Origin: JACRLV01 sp045863555 | GTDB lineage: Bacteria; Planctomycetota; Phycisphaerae; UBA1845; Fen-1342 | Length of the DNA: 64,000 nt | NCBI GenBank assembly: GCA_045863555.1 | Contig: BTUU01000018.1 | Span: 1-64,000 of the forward strand | Direction: 5' to 3' | In this document: positions 7,057-14,961 of the stretch, in pieces | How positions within the stretch are numbered: the first letter of the stretch is position 1 | How the letters are laid out: the number at the start of each line of letters is the position of its first letter | Position numbers and translations under genes: made by a program | Notes under the pieces: generated by a model | Database searches by the model: none | What the model saw: the letters and a program-made list of their open reading frames with translations, nothing else | What the model was told of the DNA's origin: nothing

Positions 7057-9981
7057 TCACGGCCCCGCGGGTTTGCCGTCGGGCTTGATTTCGGTGGACT
7101 GGCCGAGCTGGCTGAAGCGGCGGGAGCCGAGCGTCCACTCGGGGATGCCTTCCGGCCAGAGGGAGACAGAGACGCCGACGTCGTCGAAGACCTCGTCGAC
7201 CTGGACGGTCACGGCGAAGTACCAGCGCGGCAGCTTGCGGATGTATGAGACGGTCAGTTCGCCGAGCGAGCCGCGGTCGGTGTCGACCCAGGCGCGGAAC
7301 GCGGTGATGTGCTTTTCGCTGAGGCGGTAGTTGAAGCCGCCGCCGACGAGGTCGAGGTCGATGTCGCCGGCGTGGCGGTAGCCGAGGACGTAGGCCAGGC
7401 GCGGGCTGCGCTCGATGGCCAGGGCGACGTCGTGGCGGTCGTAGGCGACGTCGTTGAGGTCGAGATTGAAGTCGTACTGGAGCGTGGTGGTGTCGCTGAG
7501 GCGGTAGAGGGCCTCGCCGGCGAAATAGTTGCGCGGGCGGCTGGCCTCGGGGCGGATCGGGTCGGCGTAGCCGTTGGAGATGGCATTCTCCGGCCGGTCG
7601 CCGCCGAAGATGCCGGCTTCGAGGTTGATCGTGAGCAGGTCGACGGTCTTCTGCTTGTCGCCCGCGCCGCGCTTGGTCTGCCAGGTGTTTCGCAGGCCGA
7701 CCATGCCGCCGTAGATGGCGTCGATGAGCTCGACGCCTTCGTCGAAAGGCGTGATGTTGTCGCTGCGGGTGTTGCTGTGCGCGCCCCAGACGGCGAAGTC
7801 GGGCTGGATGATGTGGCGGATGCGGTCGATGTCGAAAAGCTCGCTCTTGATGTCGTCATAGACGCGGCTGAAGTACATCGAGCCGCGGACGCCGTAGAGG
7901 CCGAGGCCGCGCCACAGGCCGCCTTCGTCGAGCGGCTGGCCGTCCCAGTAGCTGCCGCGGATGGAGCCGAAGGGGACGATGTTCAGGCCGGTGAGCTTGA
8001 GGGGCAGCTCGATCTCCTCGCGGCCGTCGGTGCGGAAGGTGACGTCGGTAAGGCCGTTGTTGGTGAACTGACGGCGGTCGAGCCAGCGGCGGTCGTCGGG
8101 GCGGTAGCGCACGGAGCCGACGCGGGCCTCGCCGTAGGAGACGAACGGGCCGAACATGTCGCCGATGCGGCGGTAGGTGAGGTCGGGCAGGTGCTCGGTC
8201 TGCGTGGTGTAGTCGAGCAGCCGCCAGTTGGCCAGGAAGGTGATGGCGTCGATCTCCTTGGCCCGCTTCAGATAGACGACGGTCTCCTGCTGCTTTTCCT
8301 CGAACCACTCGGCCTTTTCGAATTCTTCCAGGTAGCCGGGGTCGCTGGCATAGGCGACTTCGAGGGTGAGTTCCCAGTCGTTGGGGAGGAACGAGCGGTG
8401 GCGCCAGAGGGTGCGGCCGCGCTCGTTGGTGCTGGGAGTGTTGTCGCGGACGGGGCCGAAGTTGTCCTCGCCGTCGTCGTGGATGTAGTAGTTTTTCGTG
8501 TATCCGTAGTAGTCTTCCTGCTCGTACTTGCCGTTGATGCCGACGCCGGGGCCGCGCTCGGAGAAGTAGTCGAGCTTGAGGGTGGCGTCGAAGCCGGGCG
8601 GGGGCGTGATGCCCAGGAGATTGAAGAGGTACCAGGAGGTTTCGACTTCCGCGCCGAAGTCGTCGCTCCAGCCGGTGCGGAAGGCGCGGAGGGCGGTCTC
8701 GCTGGCGTCGAGCGTGCCCTTGGTATAGGGCCACCAGAGGACGGGGACGCCCTCGACGTTGAGCGTGGAGTTTCGCAGCTCGGCCTCGCCGCGGACGGGC
8801 GAGAGGGCGGAGCCGTCGCCGCCGCGCGGGGTGAGGTCGCGGATGTAGACCTTTTCGACGCCGACGTGGTAATGCGGCGAGTAAAACTCGCTGGTCGAGA
8901 CGCGGGCGTTATCCGCGGAGAACTCGCGCGCGGAGAGCTGGCGGATTTCGTCGGCGCGGACGTAGAGCGGGACATTGCGGCCCGGCACGGGCGTATGGAA
9001 AACGGCGTCGAGGAGCAGGGCGCGGTCGCGCTCGAAGTCGTAGTAGAGCCGGCTGGCGCGGATGACGCGTTCGCCGAGCGTGAGGACGACGTCGCCTTCG
9101 AGGTAGACGGCGCGGATGGGCAGGTCCTTGGGCATGCCGCCGGGTGATTCATCCGCGGGCTCATCGCTCGCGGGCGCCGGGCGATCGTCGCCGGCCGGGG
9201 CGGTGGTCGGCTGAGACGCAGGCTCGCCTGCGGCCGCGCCGAGGAGCTTCGCCGCGCCGCGGGGCTCCATGAAGATGACGGCGCTGGAGGCGGAGATCTC
9301 GAGGACGCCGGTTTCGGCGTTGCCGGTGGCGGAGAAGTAGACGCCGCCCGTGGCGACCTGGACGGTTTCACCGTCGTGGGTCTGGGCCGGTTCGGTGCGT
9401 TCGACGCGGAAACGGATTCGGCGCGGGGGCTTGCGGGGTTCGAGGTCGGGCGGGCGGCTGACCTGGACGCCGACGCCGCTTTCGAGTTCCAGCTCGATCT
9501 GGCGGCGGTCCTGTTCGGCGAGCTTGTATAGCTCGGTATCCTCGGCCGGCGAGGTCGAATGGGCGTCCTGGTATTTCACGACGCGGCCGAAGGTGCGGAT
9601 GTTTCGAACGAGGAGGCGGCGGTCTTCGGTGATCGTGCCGGCGGCCTCGCGGACTTCGGCGTCCCCGGCGAGGTACGCGACGAGCTCGTAGTACCTGCGG
9701 TTCTCCGGGTCGGAACGCTTCGGGTAGATCCAGAGGACGGCATTTTGGGAGGAGAGCGCCCGGGCGCCCATGTTGAGCTTGAATGCCCCGGTGTAGACGA
9801 CGACGAGCGTGCCGTCTTCCTGGCGCCACTGGCGGGCATACCGGCCGGACATCTCGATGTCCTGCTCGGAGATGGTGTCGGGGAGGAGGAGCTTGTCCTC
9901 GTCCTCGACCTGTGCGTGGGCGATGCCGCCGAGGGGCAGCGTCAGGGCGCACGCAATCAGGACTCGGAGCCAACGTGTCAG
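7057..9981 (-). CDS. lptD: LPS-assembly protein LptD (OstA-like outer-membrane barrel), non-ATG start
   Basis: A 974-residue protein. The N-terminal part is OstA/LptA-like, with repeats such as LVVVYTGAFKLNMG and VYLEGDVVLTLGERVI. The C-terminal part is the beta-barrel domain (ELRNSTLNVEGVPVLWWPY, alternating aromatic strands). LptD inserts lipopolysaccharide into the outer leaflet of the outer membrane. The first in-frame ATG is at 9852, but coding continues upstream through a typical signal peptide (LTRWLRVLIACALTLPL, cleavage after AHA). No ATG, GTG or TTG lies in front of it. The best start is a CTG at 9981 with AGGGG 7 nt upstream (an ATT one codon earlier is the alternative). A sequencing frameshift is the other explanation. 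No other lpt gene is nearby. Confidence 0.82.
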   Translation of the reverse strand: MTRWLRVLIACALTLPLGGIAHAQVEDEDKLLLPDTISEQDIEMSGRYARQWRQEDGTLVVVYTGAFKLNMGARALSSQNAVLWIYPKRSDPENRRYYELVAYLAGDAEVREAAGTITEDRRLLVRNIRTFGRVVKYQDAHSTSPAEDTELYKLAEQDRRQIELELESGVGVQVSRPPDLEPRKPPRRIRFRVERTEPAQTHDGETVQVATGGVYFSATGNAETGVLEISASSAVIFMEPRGAAKLLGAAAGEPASQPTTAPAGDDRPAPASDEPADESPGGMPKDLPIRAVYLEGDVVLTLGERVIRASRLYYDFERDRALLLDAVFHTPVPGRNVPLYVRADEIRQLSAREFSADNARVSTSEFYSPHYHVGVEKVYIRDLTPRGGDGSALSPVRGEAELRNSTLNVEGVPVLWWPYTKGTLDASETALRAFRTGWSDDFGAEVETSWYLFNLLGITPPPGFDATLKLDYFSERGPGVGINGKYEQEDYYGYTKNYYIHDDGEDNFGPVRDNTPSTNERGRTLWRHRSFLPNDWELTLEVAYASDPGYLEEFEKAEWFEEKQQETVVYLKRAKEIDAITFLANWRLLDYTTQTEHLPDLTYRRIGDMFGPFVSYGEARVGSVRYRPDDRRWLDRRQFTNNGLTDVTFRTDGREEIELPLKLTGLNIVPFGSIRGSYWDGQPLDEGGLWRGLGLYGVRGSMYFSRVYDDIKSELFDIDRIRHIIQPDFAVWGAHSNTRSDNITPFDEGVELIDAIYGGMVGLRNTWQTKRGAGDKQKTVDLLTINLEAGIFGGDRPENAISNGYADPIRPEASRPRNYFAGEALYRLSDTTTLQYDFNLDLNDVAYDRHDVALAIERSPRLAYVLGYRHAGDIDLDLVGGGFNYRLSEKHITAFRAWVDTDRGSLGELTVSYIRKLPRWYFAVTVQVDEVFDDVGVSVSLWPEGIPEWTLGSRRFSQLGQSTEIKPDGKPAGP

Positions 9982-10140
9982 AATCGCACCCCTGGCTGAC
10001 GTCGATACGGCGGACGCCGAAGAGAGCCGCGCTCAAACCCAGGGGCATTATCAGCCAGTTGGGCGACGGGTCAATGGCGGGACGGGGCGGGACGGCGGCG
10101 GCGCGGAGGCTTCGACGGAGTCGGAGGCGGGGCGGCGCGA

Positions 10141-10146
10141 TAGGAT
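10141..10146 (+). promoter_or_regulatory. -10 box placed for leaderless start
   Basis: TAGGAT ends 6 nt before the ATG at 10153, so the predicted transcription start coincides with the A of the start codon. No -35 box or ribosome-binding site is evident. Confidence 0.4.
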
Positions 10147-10152
10147 GGGGAT

Positions 10153-10623
10153 ATGGGCGAGCATGAGGCCTGGATGCGCGAGGCGATCCGTGCGGCGCGG
10201 GCGGGGCTTGCCGCGGGTCAGAGCCCGTTCGGCAGCGTGATCGTGCGGGGCGGGGCGCTGGTCGCGGCCGGGCACAACGAAGTGTGGCAGCGGACGGACC
10301 CGACGGCGCATGCGGAGGTGGTGACGATCCAGCGGGCGGCGGGGGCGCTGGGGCGGATCGACCTGGGCGGCTGCGTGCTTTATTCGACGTGCGAGCCTTG
10401 TCCGATGTGCGCGGCGGCGATTCACTGGGCGCGGCTGGACGCGGTGTACTTCGGGGCGACGATCGCGGATGCGCGGGGGGCGGGGTTCAACGAGCTGGGC
10501 GTGGGGATCGATGAACTCTACCGCTCGGGTGGGAGCGGCGTGCGAGTTGTGACCGGCGTGCTCGCGGCGGAGTGCGCGGAGCTGTTTCGGGAGTGGCGCG
10601 ATCGGGCGGGGAAGGCGTATTGA
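10153..10623 (+). CDS. nucleoside/guanine deaminase of the cytidine-deaminase fold
   Basis: A 156-residue zinc-dependent deaminase. It has the catalytic HAE (in DPTAHAEVVTIQRA, about residues 55-57) and the zinc ligands PCPMC (about 88-92). The sequence around these sites (SPFGSVIVRGG, CVLYSTCEPCPMCAAAIHWA, and the later AGFNEL) resembles guanine deaminase GuaD more than tRNA adenosine deaminase TadA, but the substrate cannot be fixed by eye. It is a single gene facing convergently toward the TPR lipoprotein gene, with a strong hairpin between them. There is no clear ribosome-binding site before the ATG; see the -10 box at 10141. Confidence 0.85.
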   Translation: MGEHEAWMREAIRAARAGLAAGQSPFGSVIVRGGALVAAGHNEVWQRTDPTAHAEVVTIQRAAGALGRIDLGGCVLYSTCEPCPMCAAAIHWARLDAVYFGATIADARGAGFNELGVGIDELYRSGGSGVRVVTGVLAAECAELFREWRDRAGKAY

Positions 10624-10646
10624 ACCGCGCGGGCGAAGAAAACGAG

Positions 10647-10676
10647 CCGGGCCGCGATCGAGGGATCGCGGCCCGG
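10647..10676. terminator. bidirectional terminator hairpin
   Basis: Perfect 13-bp stem (10647-10659 with 10664-10676) and a 4-nt loop, between the convergent genes ending at 10623 and 10714. A moderately T-rich run follows on each strand, better on the minus strand (CTCGTTTTCTTC). Confidence 0.8.
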
Positions 10677-10713
10677 TGTGTTTCCGTGCATCGTCCGGAG
10701 TGAATCCGGGTGA

Positions 10714-12186
10714 TCAGGGCAGCGCCGGGGTCGGCCGCTGGGCGGCGAGCTGGCGCTCGAGGCGGCTCAGGATGATGTCCATTTCGCCGACGTTCGTGGC
10801 GGCGGTGGTCAGCATCTGCTGCATCAGCTCGATGATGCGTGCGGCGCGGACGAGGGCCGGATCGCCGGCGACGGGTTCAGCGTCGCAGTCGCCGACGGCC
10901 GGCGTCACTGGCTCCAGCGCCGGCAGGGCCGGTGCGGCGATCGGCTGCGGGAGCGGCGTAGTCCACGCCGCGAGGCTCAGGCTCTCGAAGGGGTCGGTTG
11001 CATTCGCCGCGCCGACTGGCGGGGCCGATTGCGTGCCGAAGGGGCTCGCGGACTCGCCGAACGGCGCGAGGTCGACGGCCTGCGTTTCGAAGTCGGAGAT
11101 CACGGCCGGCGTGGTTTCCGTGTCCGGCGATCCGGCGGGCTGCGCGGGAGCGACCGCAACGGCGTTGTCCGCGGGCGTCGGAGGCACGAGATCGCCCGGC
11201 GCGGCGGGTGTCGGCTCTGCGAGCGCCGGCGTGGCCGAGTCCGCAGTAGCGGGATCGGCGACGGGCGGCGCCGGCGTTTCGACGGCGGACGACACGGGTT
11301 CGGGTGTCACGGGCTGCGCGTCGGGCTCCGCGGGGGCGACGGCCGGCGGAGTCGCGTCGTCGCTGGTGAGGATCGCGGCGGGTTCGGCCGGAGTCGGTTC
11401 GGCGATGACGACGGCGGGCGCGGGCGTCGGAGGAGCGGCGGCGGCCTTCGCATCGGCGATGGCCTTCATCTGGGCGTCGACGTCGGCGGCGAGCCGGGCG
11501 ACGTCGTTCAACTGGACGCGGGCGGCGTCGAGCTTCGGATTGATGGCGAGAGCCTGTTCGAGGTTCCGCGCGGCCTCGCCGTAACTTCCGGCCTCGGTGA
11601 GGATGACGCCGAGGTTGTAGTAAGCGTCGGCGGGCGCGCAGACCTTGGTGAACTGCTCGAAGGCCTGGTCGTAGCTGCCGAGCTTGCCGAGGGTGACGCC
11701 GTAATTCATGCGCGCCCGGCTGAAGTCGGGCTTGAGCTCGAGGGCCTTCTCGAAGGCGGGGCGGGCTTCGTCGTAGCGCTTCTCGAGGAAGAGACTGAAG
11801 CCGAGGTTGTTGTGCAGGTAGGCCGAGTTCGGCTGTTTCTGGAGCGCGAGCTTGAATTGCGTGGTCGCGTCGGCGTGCTTGCCGAGCTTGTTGAGCGTGA
11901 TGCCCATGCGGTTGCGGACGCCGATGAAATCGGGTTGCAGCTCGAGCACGCGGCGGTACTGCTCAAGGGCGCGGTCGAAGGCGCCCTGGCGTTCGAGCAG
12001 GTGTCCGTGAGCGAAGTAGGTCGAGGCGTTGATGGTGGGCGTCTTGTCGGGCCGGCCGGCGGTGGCCGAGGCGTCGTTCGGGAGCGCGCCGGGCGCGGCG
12101 GCGGGCTGGCTCGACTGACATCCGGTGAGGGCGAGTGCGGCGACTCCCGCGCACCCCAGCCAGACGTTCTGATTCGTTCGTGGCAC
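10714..12186 (-). CDS. TPR lipoprotein with Ala/Pro-rich tail (TadD-like?)
   Basis: A 490-residue predicted lipoprotein with a lipobox LTGC at residues 20-23. About five TPR units follow (residues 55-250, for example SAYLHNNLGFSLFLEKRYDE), then a roughly 200-residue Ala/Pro/Thr-rich low-complexity tail and a short helical C-terminal end. The GTG start at 12186 has AGGAG at spacing 8. It lies 28 bp downstream of another lipoprotein gene, so the two form an operon. Lipoprotein TPR proteins of this form are found in Tad pilus systems (TadD), but no tad ATPase, secretin or pilin gene is in the window, so this link is only a suggestion. Confidence 0.78.
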   Translation of the reverse strand: MPRTNQNVWLGCAGVAALALTGCQSSQPAAAPGALPNDASATAGRPDKTPTINASTYFAHGHLLERQGAFDRALEQYRRVLELQPDFIGVRNRMGITLNKLGKHADATTQFKLALQKQPNSAYLHNNLGFSLFLEKRYDEARPAFEKALELKPDFSRARMNYGVTLGKLGSYDQAFEQFTKVCAPADAYYNLGVILTEAGSYGEAARNLEQALAINPKLDAARVQLNDVARLAADVDAQMKAIADAKAAAAPPTPAPAVVIAEPTPAEPAAILTSDDATPPAVAPAEPDAQPVTPEPVSSAVETPAPPVADPATADSATPALAEPTPAAPGDLVPPTPADNAVAVAPAQPAGSPDTETTPAVISDFETQAVDLAPFGESASPFGTQSAPPVGAANATDPFESLSLAAWTTPLPQPIAAPALPALEPVTPAVGDCDAEPVAGDPALVRAARIIELMQQMLTTAATNVGEMDIILSRLERQLAAQRPTPALP

Positions 12187-12214
12187 GGTGTTACTCCTGT
12201 GCGTGAGAGGGAGG

Positions 12215-12727
12215 TTACTTTTCGGTCATCGCGGCCTGGGCGGCGGCCTGCTGCTTACTGGCCTTCTTCTCGGTGTAGGTGCCCTCAACCTTCTGGATGA
12301 GGATCGCCTCGGTGGAGGCCATGCCTTCACCGCCGGGCATATCGACGCTGACGGTGCTCGACTCGGTCAGGACGCCGCACTCGGCGAGAAAATCGCGAAT
12401 GGTCTGGAGGCGTTTGTCGAGCAGCTCGCCGGGGTCGAGGTCGCTGTTGAATCGCAGGGAGCCGCCGTAGGCCTGCATCAGCGAGGCGAGGCGGCTGAGG
12501 CGCTCGATCCCCAGCGAGGTCAGCATCGACCGGTGGGGATAGAAGTGCATGTCGGAGACGGTCATGTCGGCGAGCAGGGCGTTGTCCATCATGTAGACAT
12601 AGGTTCCCTGCGAGTCGGCGACGTCGTAGGGTTCGCCGTGGGGCGGGGCGTTGAGCCGCGAGCCCGGCGAATTGCAGCCCGCGAGAGCGAGCACGGCGGC
12701 GACGGGGCCAATGAACCAGCGAGTCAT
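12215..12727 (-). CDS. lipoprotein, possible pilus-assembly accessory protein
   Basis: A 170-residue predicted lipoprotein with signal MTRWFIGPVAAVLALAGC (lipobox LAGC). The ATG at 12727 has GGGAGG at spacing 7. The mature part is predicted alpha/beta, with an OmpA/CpaD-like pattern (RLSRLASLMQAYGG, then RFNSDLDPGELLDKRLQTIR), and ends in an Ala/Lys/Gln-rich tail. I do not recognise it with confidence. The operon with a TPR lipoprotein gives a weak hint of a Tad/Flp pilus accessory role. Both genes transcribe away from the exported protein at 13005. Confidence 0.68.
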   Translation of the reverse strand: MTRWFIGPVAAVLALAGCNSPGSRLNAPPHGEPYDVADSQGTYVYMMDNALLADMTVSDMHFYPHRSMLTSLGIERLSRLASLMQAYGGSLRFNSDLDPGELLDKRLQTIRDFLAECGVLTESSTVSVDMPGGEGMASTEAILIQKVEGTYTEKKASKQQAAAQAAMTEK

Positions 12728-12992
12728 CACGAAACCTCCCACGCCCAGCGGCAAGCGGCGATTCCAGTTGGAGTCTTGCAGCGCGCGGTCGAACGATCCG
12801 GCCGCGCGGACGCCTGGAACGGCTCACCCCATAAAATCGGCAGCGCGGGGAGGCTGCTAAAGTTGCGAGCGGATTTGCGGACGCTCGACGCGGGGGCGGG
12901 GCGGGTCGGGGATCGTCCGGGAAGGGGCGTCACGCGGCCTGAAACGGTTTCACGGGCCGTGGGCCCGGGTACGCGGGCGCGTCCATGGCCGA

Positions 12993-12998
12993 TAGAAT
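12993..12998 (+). promoter_or_regulatory. -10 box placed for leaderless start
   Basis: TAGAAT ends 6 nt before the ATG at 13005. No ribosome-binding site precedes that ATG. The rest of the 277-bp divergent intergenic region shows no further recognisable feature. Confidence 0.4.
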
Positions 12999-13004
12999 TC
13001 GCGC

Positions 13005-14516
13005 ATGAATCGCACCCGGGCCGCCATTCTCGCCGCTCTTTCGCTGCTGACGATCGGATCGTTCGTGGCGACGGGGGGGTATGCGTGGTATCTGCGGAGC
13101 GATGCGTACCGGGGTGAGTGCAGCGCGTCGCTGAGCGAATCGCTGGGGATGCCGGCGGAGATCGGGCGGGTGGTGCCGCGCTCGCTGAATTCCCGCGAAT
13201 TTCAGGACATCACGGTCTGGCTGCCCGATCGGCGCGCGAAGGTGCACCATTGCGACCGGGCGCTGCTTCGGTATGAGCCGACGCCGGGCGATCGGGATGC
13301 GTATGAGATCGAGCTGATCGGCGGCGTGAGCGAGATTTCGACGCGGACGTGGCTGCGGCAGGACTATCGCGGCGTGCTCGAATCGGGGCTGAAACCGGGG
13401 CTTTCGGAGGGGGGGCCGTCGCTGGTTCGCTTCAGCGCGATGGCGCTGACGTTCGAGCGGGAGCAGTTTCGGGCGCGGCTGAGCCGGGCTGCGGGGACGA
13501 TCGATTTCCGCGATTCGGACCGGGCCGCGGCGCGGATCACGTGCGACGAATTCAACGGCTATCCGTGTCCCGAGCCGGTGCGGCTGGCGGCAGATTTCAC
13601 GGAGACGCCCGGCGGCGTGCGGATCGACCGCCTGGAGCTGCGCGTCCCGGATCTTCCGCTTTCAATTCTGCATCTCGAAGACCTTGCAGGCACGCGGCTG
13701 GACGACGGGCGGTTTGACGGCGTGCTGACGTACGAGGAGCCGGATGGGGCGCGGCGGTTCACGGTGGCGGGGCACTGCCGGGCGCTCGATCTGCGTCAGG
13801 TGACGGCGGGGTGGATGGAGCGGCCGTGGGCGGGGCGCTGCCCGGAGATCGAGTTGCAGGAATTGCGCGTGGAGAACCGGGTTCCGACGCGGCTGCGGTT
13901 TCGCGGGAGCGTGGCGGACCTGGCGGTGCGGGACGTGCTGGCGACGTGGGGGATCGATGGCGGCTCGGGGGTCGCGTCGCTGGAGGTCGGCGAGGCGGAT
14001 CTTTCGCCTGATGCGATCCATCGGTTTACCGCGTCGGGTGCGTGCGTGGATGTCGACCTGGAGTCGCTGAGCGCGGCGCTCGGGTACGGAAAGGTGTCGG
14101 GGCGGCTGCGCATCCGGATCGACGACCTGACGATCGTGGAGAACCGGCTGGTGTCGCTGGCGGCGACGGTGGCGGTGGTGGATGCACCGGAGGATGCGCC
14201 GAACTGGGTGGAGGGGCGGCTGCTGCGGGAACTCGTGCGGGCGGCGATCAAGATCCAGCTTCCGCCGATTCTGCCGACGCGGATCGAGTACACGCGGCTG
14301 GGGCTGCGGCTGGAAGTGCATGACGAGGTCTTGCACGTCTTCGGGACGCATGGCGAGCGCGAGAAGACGATCCTGACGGTCAGGCTGGCGGGACAGGAGA
14401 TTCCGCTCGTGCATGAGCCGGCGCGGTCGTTTGATCTGAAGCCGTGGCTTGATGACCTGCGTCGGCGGCTGTTCGAGCTGCGCGACCGGATGGGGCCGCC
14501 TGCGCCGACGCCGTAA
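13005..14516 (+). CDS. membrane-anchored exported protein, unknown function
   Basis: A 503-residue protein with an N-terminal signal anchor (residues 8-29, including LLTIGSFVATGGYAWYLRS) and a long periplasmic part rich in predicted beta-strands with alternating polar and hydrophobic residues (VRIDRLELRVPDLPLSIL, RLRIRIDDLTIVENRLV). The pattern resembles AsmA/TamB-like or other membrane-bridging beta-rich proteins, but I cannot name the family. Two Cys pairs lie in the N-terminal third. It stands alone, divergent from the lipoprotein pair and convergent with a small lipoprotein gene 15 bp away. Confidence 0.7.
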   Translation: MNRTRAAILAALSLLTIGSFVATGGYAWYLRSDAYRGECSASLSESLGMPAEIGRVVPRSLNSREFQDITVWLPDRRAKVHHCDRALLRYEPTPGDRDAYEIELIGGVSEISTRTWLRQDYRGVLESGLKPGLSEGGPSLVRFSAMALTFEREQFRARLSRAAGTIDFRDSDRAAARITCDEFNGYPCPEPVRLAADFTETPGGVRIDRLELRVPDLPLSILHLEDLAGTRLDDGRFDGVLTYEEPDGARRFTVAGHCRALDLRQVTAGWMERPWAGRCPEIELQELRVENRVPTRLRFRGSVADLAVRDVLATWGIDGGSGVASLEVGEADLSPDAIHRFTASGACVDVDLESLSAALGYGKVSGRLRIRIDDLTIVENRLVSLAATVAVVDAPEDAPNWVEGRLLRELVRAAIKIQLPPILPTRIEYTRLGLRLEVHDEVLHVFGTHGEREKTILTVRLAGQEIPLVHEPARSFDLKPWLDDLRRRLFELRDRMGPPAPTP

Positions 14517-14531
14517 GCGCTCGGCGGTCGC

Positions 14532-14792
14532 TCAGCCGCGGATGCGCGGCTGGTCGACCGGGCGGCGCTGGCGGGGGGGCGGCGGGCGCCGCGCGGGCTG
14601 CGTCGAGGATTTCTCCAGGTTGAGATTCTCGGCGTCTTCGGCGGCCATGTCGGCGGCGTCGGTGTCGGAGAGCTTCTCGCCCGAGGCGTGCGGTTCGCGG
14701 GAAGCGGGCTGGCTGGCCTGGCAGCCGGCGAGCGTGGCGAGGGTCGCGCCGAGCGTCGCGGCGACGAGCGTGAATCGGCGGCGGAAGTCCAT
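14532..14792 (-). CDS. small lipoprotein, 86 aa
   Basis: A short predicted lipoprotein: signal with lipobox LAGC (residues 20-23), then an acidic stretch (LSDTDAADMAAEDAENL) and a basic Pro/Arg-rich tail. The ATG at 14792 is preceded by AGAGGA at suitable spacing. No homologous family is recognised; the charged, unstructured mature part suggests a tether or peptidoglycan-binding role, which is speculation. Confidence 0.65.
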   Translation of the reverse strand: MDFRRRFTLVAATLGATLATLAGCQASQPASREPHASGEKLSDTDAADMAAEDAENLNLEKSSTQPARRPPPPRQRRPVDQPRIRG

Positions 14793-14961
14793 CTCAAAAA
14801 TCCTCTTACGCAGGTCAGTCGATTGTAGCCTGGCGCACCGGCGGTGTTTGGCGCGGGCTGCGGCGTATGAAATCGGCTTCATTTTCTACTTGTAGCGGCG
14901 GGGACGGGCGGTGAGGATGGTCGGGCCGGACGAGCCGCGTCTGCGATACCGGAGGATGTGC

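Noticed and set aside
7309..9147. 612-codon plus-strand frame rich in Val/Ala/Glu/Gly
   Set aside because: Antisense to lptD with low-complexity composition; the opposite frame has clear family motifs.
10714..12727. Full Tad pilus operon
   Set aside because: Only two lipoproteins with weak resemblance are present; no ATPase, secretin, prepilin or peptidase gene is found near them.
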